This document shows positions 5,584 through 6,711 of a stretch of 6,711 nucleotides of DNA, piece by piece. Made by a program: the position numbers and the translations under genes. The stretch is from Planctomycetota bacterium (GTDB taxonomy: Bacteria > Planctomycetota > Planctomycetia > Pirellulales > UBA1268), in assembly GCA_003669255.1 (NCBI GenBank), contig QWPO01000063.1:1-6711 (forward strand). The letters run 5' to 3'. Under the pieces are notes generated by a model. The model saw only the letters and a program-made list of their open reading frames with translations. It had not been told where the DNA came from and did not search any database. Each line of letters starts with the position of its first letter. The stretch's first letter is position 1.

Positions 5584-6537
5584 CTACCTGATCGGCACGA
5601 GCGGCGGCGCCGCTGGCTCGTAGGGCGTGTCGGTGGCACCGGTCACTGGCACCACCGGTTGCTGGGGCACGGGCTGCGGAGCCGCGGGCGGCTGCGGGAG
5701 CGTGGGGAACCCGCCCACGGGCTGCAGTCCTGGTGGCGCAGGCGGCGGCACCGGCACCGGCTGGGCGATCGCCACGGGTGGCGCGGCCACCGGCGGCGGC
5801 ACGATCTGCGCGGCGGCCTGCGCCACTGCCTGACTGCGGGCGTTGAGGTCGTCGATCAGGAGCTTCACCTCTTCGTGATAGCCGAGCCCACGGGCGGCGA
5901 AGACGTCGGCCGGCGTCACGCCGAACCGGCCGTAGAGCATCGCGTTGGCGTTGTTGTCGACGGAGAGATCGGCGCCGTTGATCGACACACCGAGGAACAA
6001 CCCGCGGCTGCGGGCATACGAATAGATCTCCGCGCCGAGGCGGGCGTCGGTGCCGGCATTCGCCTGGCGGCCGATGGGGCCGAGGGCCACCGAGGCGTCG
6101 GCGCCGAGCGTCACCTTCTGGCCGTTGAGGATGCCGTTGAGGCTCCGCGGCGTGGCGAAGATCAGCACGATGTCGGCCGACTGCACGCCCGCCTGAAACC
6201 CGAGGCTGCCGCCCCCCATCGTGACCATCACGGGCGGGCTCCAGGTGCGGTCGGGTCGACGGACGAGGAGCACGCCCTTGCCGTAGTTGACGCCGAGGAT
6301 GAAGCCTCCCTTGATCATGTCGGGGAAGATCGCCACGCCCTCGGCCTTGCCAAACATCGCCGGCGGGATTGATTCGATGGCCAGGCCGCTGAACTCGTCG
6401 AGCGTCTGCTTGGCGGAGTTGACGGTCTGAATCTCCGCCTGGCCGCCGGTCATCTGCATCTGGGCAGCGGCGGTGCCGGCAACGAGCGCGAGGGTCGCGG
6501 CGACAACCACGGGGCACGAGGGGAAGAAACCACGCAT
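5584..6537 (-). CDS. Secreted SYLF/Ysc84-domain (lipid-binding type) protein with proline-rich tail
   Basis: 317 residues. Residues 1-25 form a signal peptide with hydrophobic VVVAATLALVAG (10-21) and an AAA-Q cleavage site at about 25/26, so the product is exported. The SYLF (Ysc84, formerly DUF500) domain spans about 38-235: FPDMIKGGFILGVNYGKGVL (71-90), GGGSLGFQAGVQSADIVLIF (108-127), GPIGRQANAGTDARLGAEIY (153-172) and FLGVSINGADL (181-191). This domain binds phosphoinositides and actin in eukaryotes; in bacteria its role is not settled and an envelope or lipid-related function is inferred. The tail from 246 to 317 is almost all Pro, Ala, Val and Gln and probably disordered. The ATG at 6537 was chosen for its Shine-Dalgarno sequence and signal peptide; the frame runs open upstream to the window end, but only through leader and repeat DNA. 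Confidence 0.87.
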   Translation of the reverse strand: MRGFFPSCPVVVAATLALVAGTAAAQMQMTGGQAEIQTVNSAKQTLDEFSGLAIESIPPAMFGKAEGVAIFPDMIKGGFILGVNYGKGVLLVRRPDRTWSPPVMVTMGGGSLGFQAGVQSADIVLIFATPRSLNGILNGQKVTLGADASVALGPIGRQANAGTDARLGAEIYSYARSRGLFLGVSINGADLSVDNNANAMLYGRFGVTPADVFAARGLGYHEEVKLLIDDLNARSQAVAQAAAQIVPPPVAAPPVAIAQPVPVPPPAPPGLQPVGGFPTLPQPPAAPQPVPQQPVVPVTGATDTPYEPAAPPLVPIR

Positions 6538-6543
6538 GGCGAA

Positions 6544-6549
6544 TCCTTT
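6544..6549 (-). promoter_or_regulatory. Ribosome binding site of the SYLF gene
   Basis: AAAGGA on the minus strand lies six bases before the ATG at 6537. It is the only convincing Shine-Dalgarno sequence among the four visible starts and decides the start codon of this gene. Confidence 0.7.
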
Positions 6550-6554
6550 CGCGG

Positions 6555-6601
6555 GGGCCTGGGGGGACCCCGGAAATCGTATCCCAGGCCCGTTTCCGGG
6601 G
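6555..6601 (-). promoter_or_regulatory. Interleaved inverted repeats in the SYLF gene leader
   Basis: Two perfect 9-bp inverted repeats interlock. Pair A is GGGCCTGGG (6555-6563) with CCCAGGCCC (6583-6591). Pair B is CCCCGGAAA (6568-6576) with TTTCCGGGG (6593-6601), extendable by CG/CG across one bulged T. In the transcript the order is B, A, B', A', so the stems either exclude each other or form a tight pseudoknot. The last arm ends five bases before the Shine-Dalgarno sequence. There is no T-run for termination. GC-rich DNA gives some chance pairing, so function is uncertain. Confidence 0.4.
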
Positions 6602-6694
6602 GAAAGCCCAACGCCGTGAGGCGTGGGACGCGGCCAGGATAGACGCGGCATCTTCTCGACCACGCCCGAGGCCTTACGGCCTTCGGCTTGCACG
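6599..6694. repeat. BIME family 1, unit 5 (96 bp)
   Basis: A solitary full-length unit about 2.9 kb from the transposase island. The left loop is GTGA and the right foot GGCTTGCACG. The left foot has decayed to GGGGAAAGCC and overlaps the last bases of the leader inverted repeat, so its true left boundary may be near 6603. The linker pairing is weakened (GACCACG instead of GGCCGCG). It shows that the family is dispersed rather than confined to the transposase locus. Confidence 0.85.
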
Positions 6695-6711
6695 GGGCGG
6701 GTGGGCAGCAC

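Noticed and set aside
5510..6517. Long alternative-frame open reading frames overlapping the SYLF gene
   Set aside because: They are high-GC shadow frames rich in Arg, Gly and His without motifs, while the SYLF frame has a signal peptide, a recognised domain and a ribosome site.
6538..6711. Upstream extension of the SYLF protein through the repeat at 6599-6694
   Set aside because: The ATG at 6537 has a good Shine-Dalgarno sequence and starts a textbook signal peptide; the extension encodes only leader and repeat sequence.

Overview
The window is GC-rich bacterial DNA with four protein genes, one small transposase-like gene and two unrelated families of palindromic repeats. A planctomycete (Planctomycetota, possibly the Pirellulales side) fits best: high GC, an outer-membrane TolC-type protein, a GT10 glycosyltransferase, a methyltransferase of the regulatory-domain class, an exported SYLF protein, and many REP-like palindromes around a REP-associated transposase. 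This placement is inferred from gene style, not from a marker gene.

Layout: (i) 3-1688 (+), a TolC/outer-membrane-efflux-type protein whose start lies just upstream of the window; (ii) 1708-2715 (+), a GT10 (alpha-1,3-fucosyltransferase-like) glycosyltransferase; (iii) 2716-3684, a REP/BIME island with three full 96-bp units and one half unit, enclosing a 164-residue HUH/Y1 REP-associated tyrosine transposase (RAYT) on the minus strand; the RAYT cassette sits between 52-bp direct repeats; (iv) 3685-5229 (+), a SAM-dependent methyltransferase with a C-terminal regulatory-type region; (v) 5230-5583, a convergent intergenic region filled by a tandem array (about 101-bp period, 3.25 copies) of a second inverted-hairpin family with GTAG/CTAC feet; (vi) 5584-6537 (-), a secreted SYLF/Ysc84-domain protein with a proline-rich tail; (vii) 6538-6711, its leader, with two interleaved inverted repeats, followed by a fifth copy of the 96-bp unit.

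The most interesting material is between the genes. The 96-bp unit is two REP hairpins head to head, always the same length, with paired differences that keep the stems; it surrounds the RAYT, which is the likely enzyme that spreads it. The second family has the GTAG foot typical of classical REPs but no RAYT here. Three of the four visible gene starts (GT10, RAYT, methyltransferase) share GTACNNT, then exactly six bases, then ATG/GTG, with no clear Shine-Dalgarno sequence. This is the arrangement expected for leaderless mRNAs. The fourth start (SYLF) has a good Shine-Dalgarno sequence instead. The protein genes do not form an obvious single pathway; TolC, GT10 and SYLF all plausibly relate to the cell envelope.
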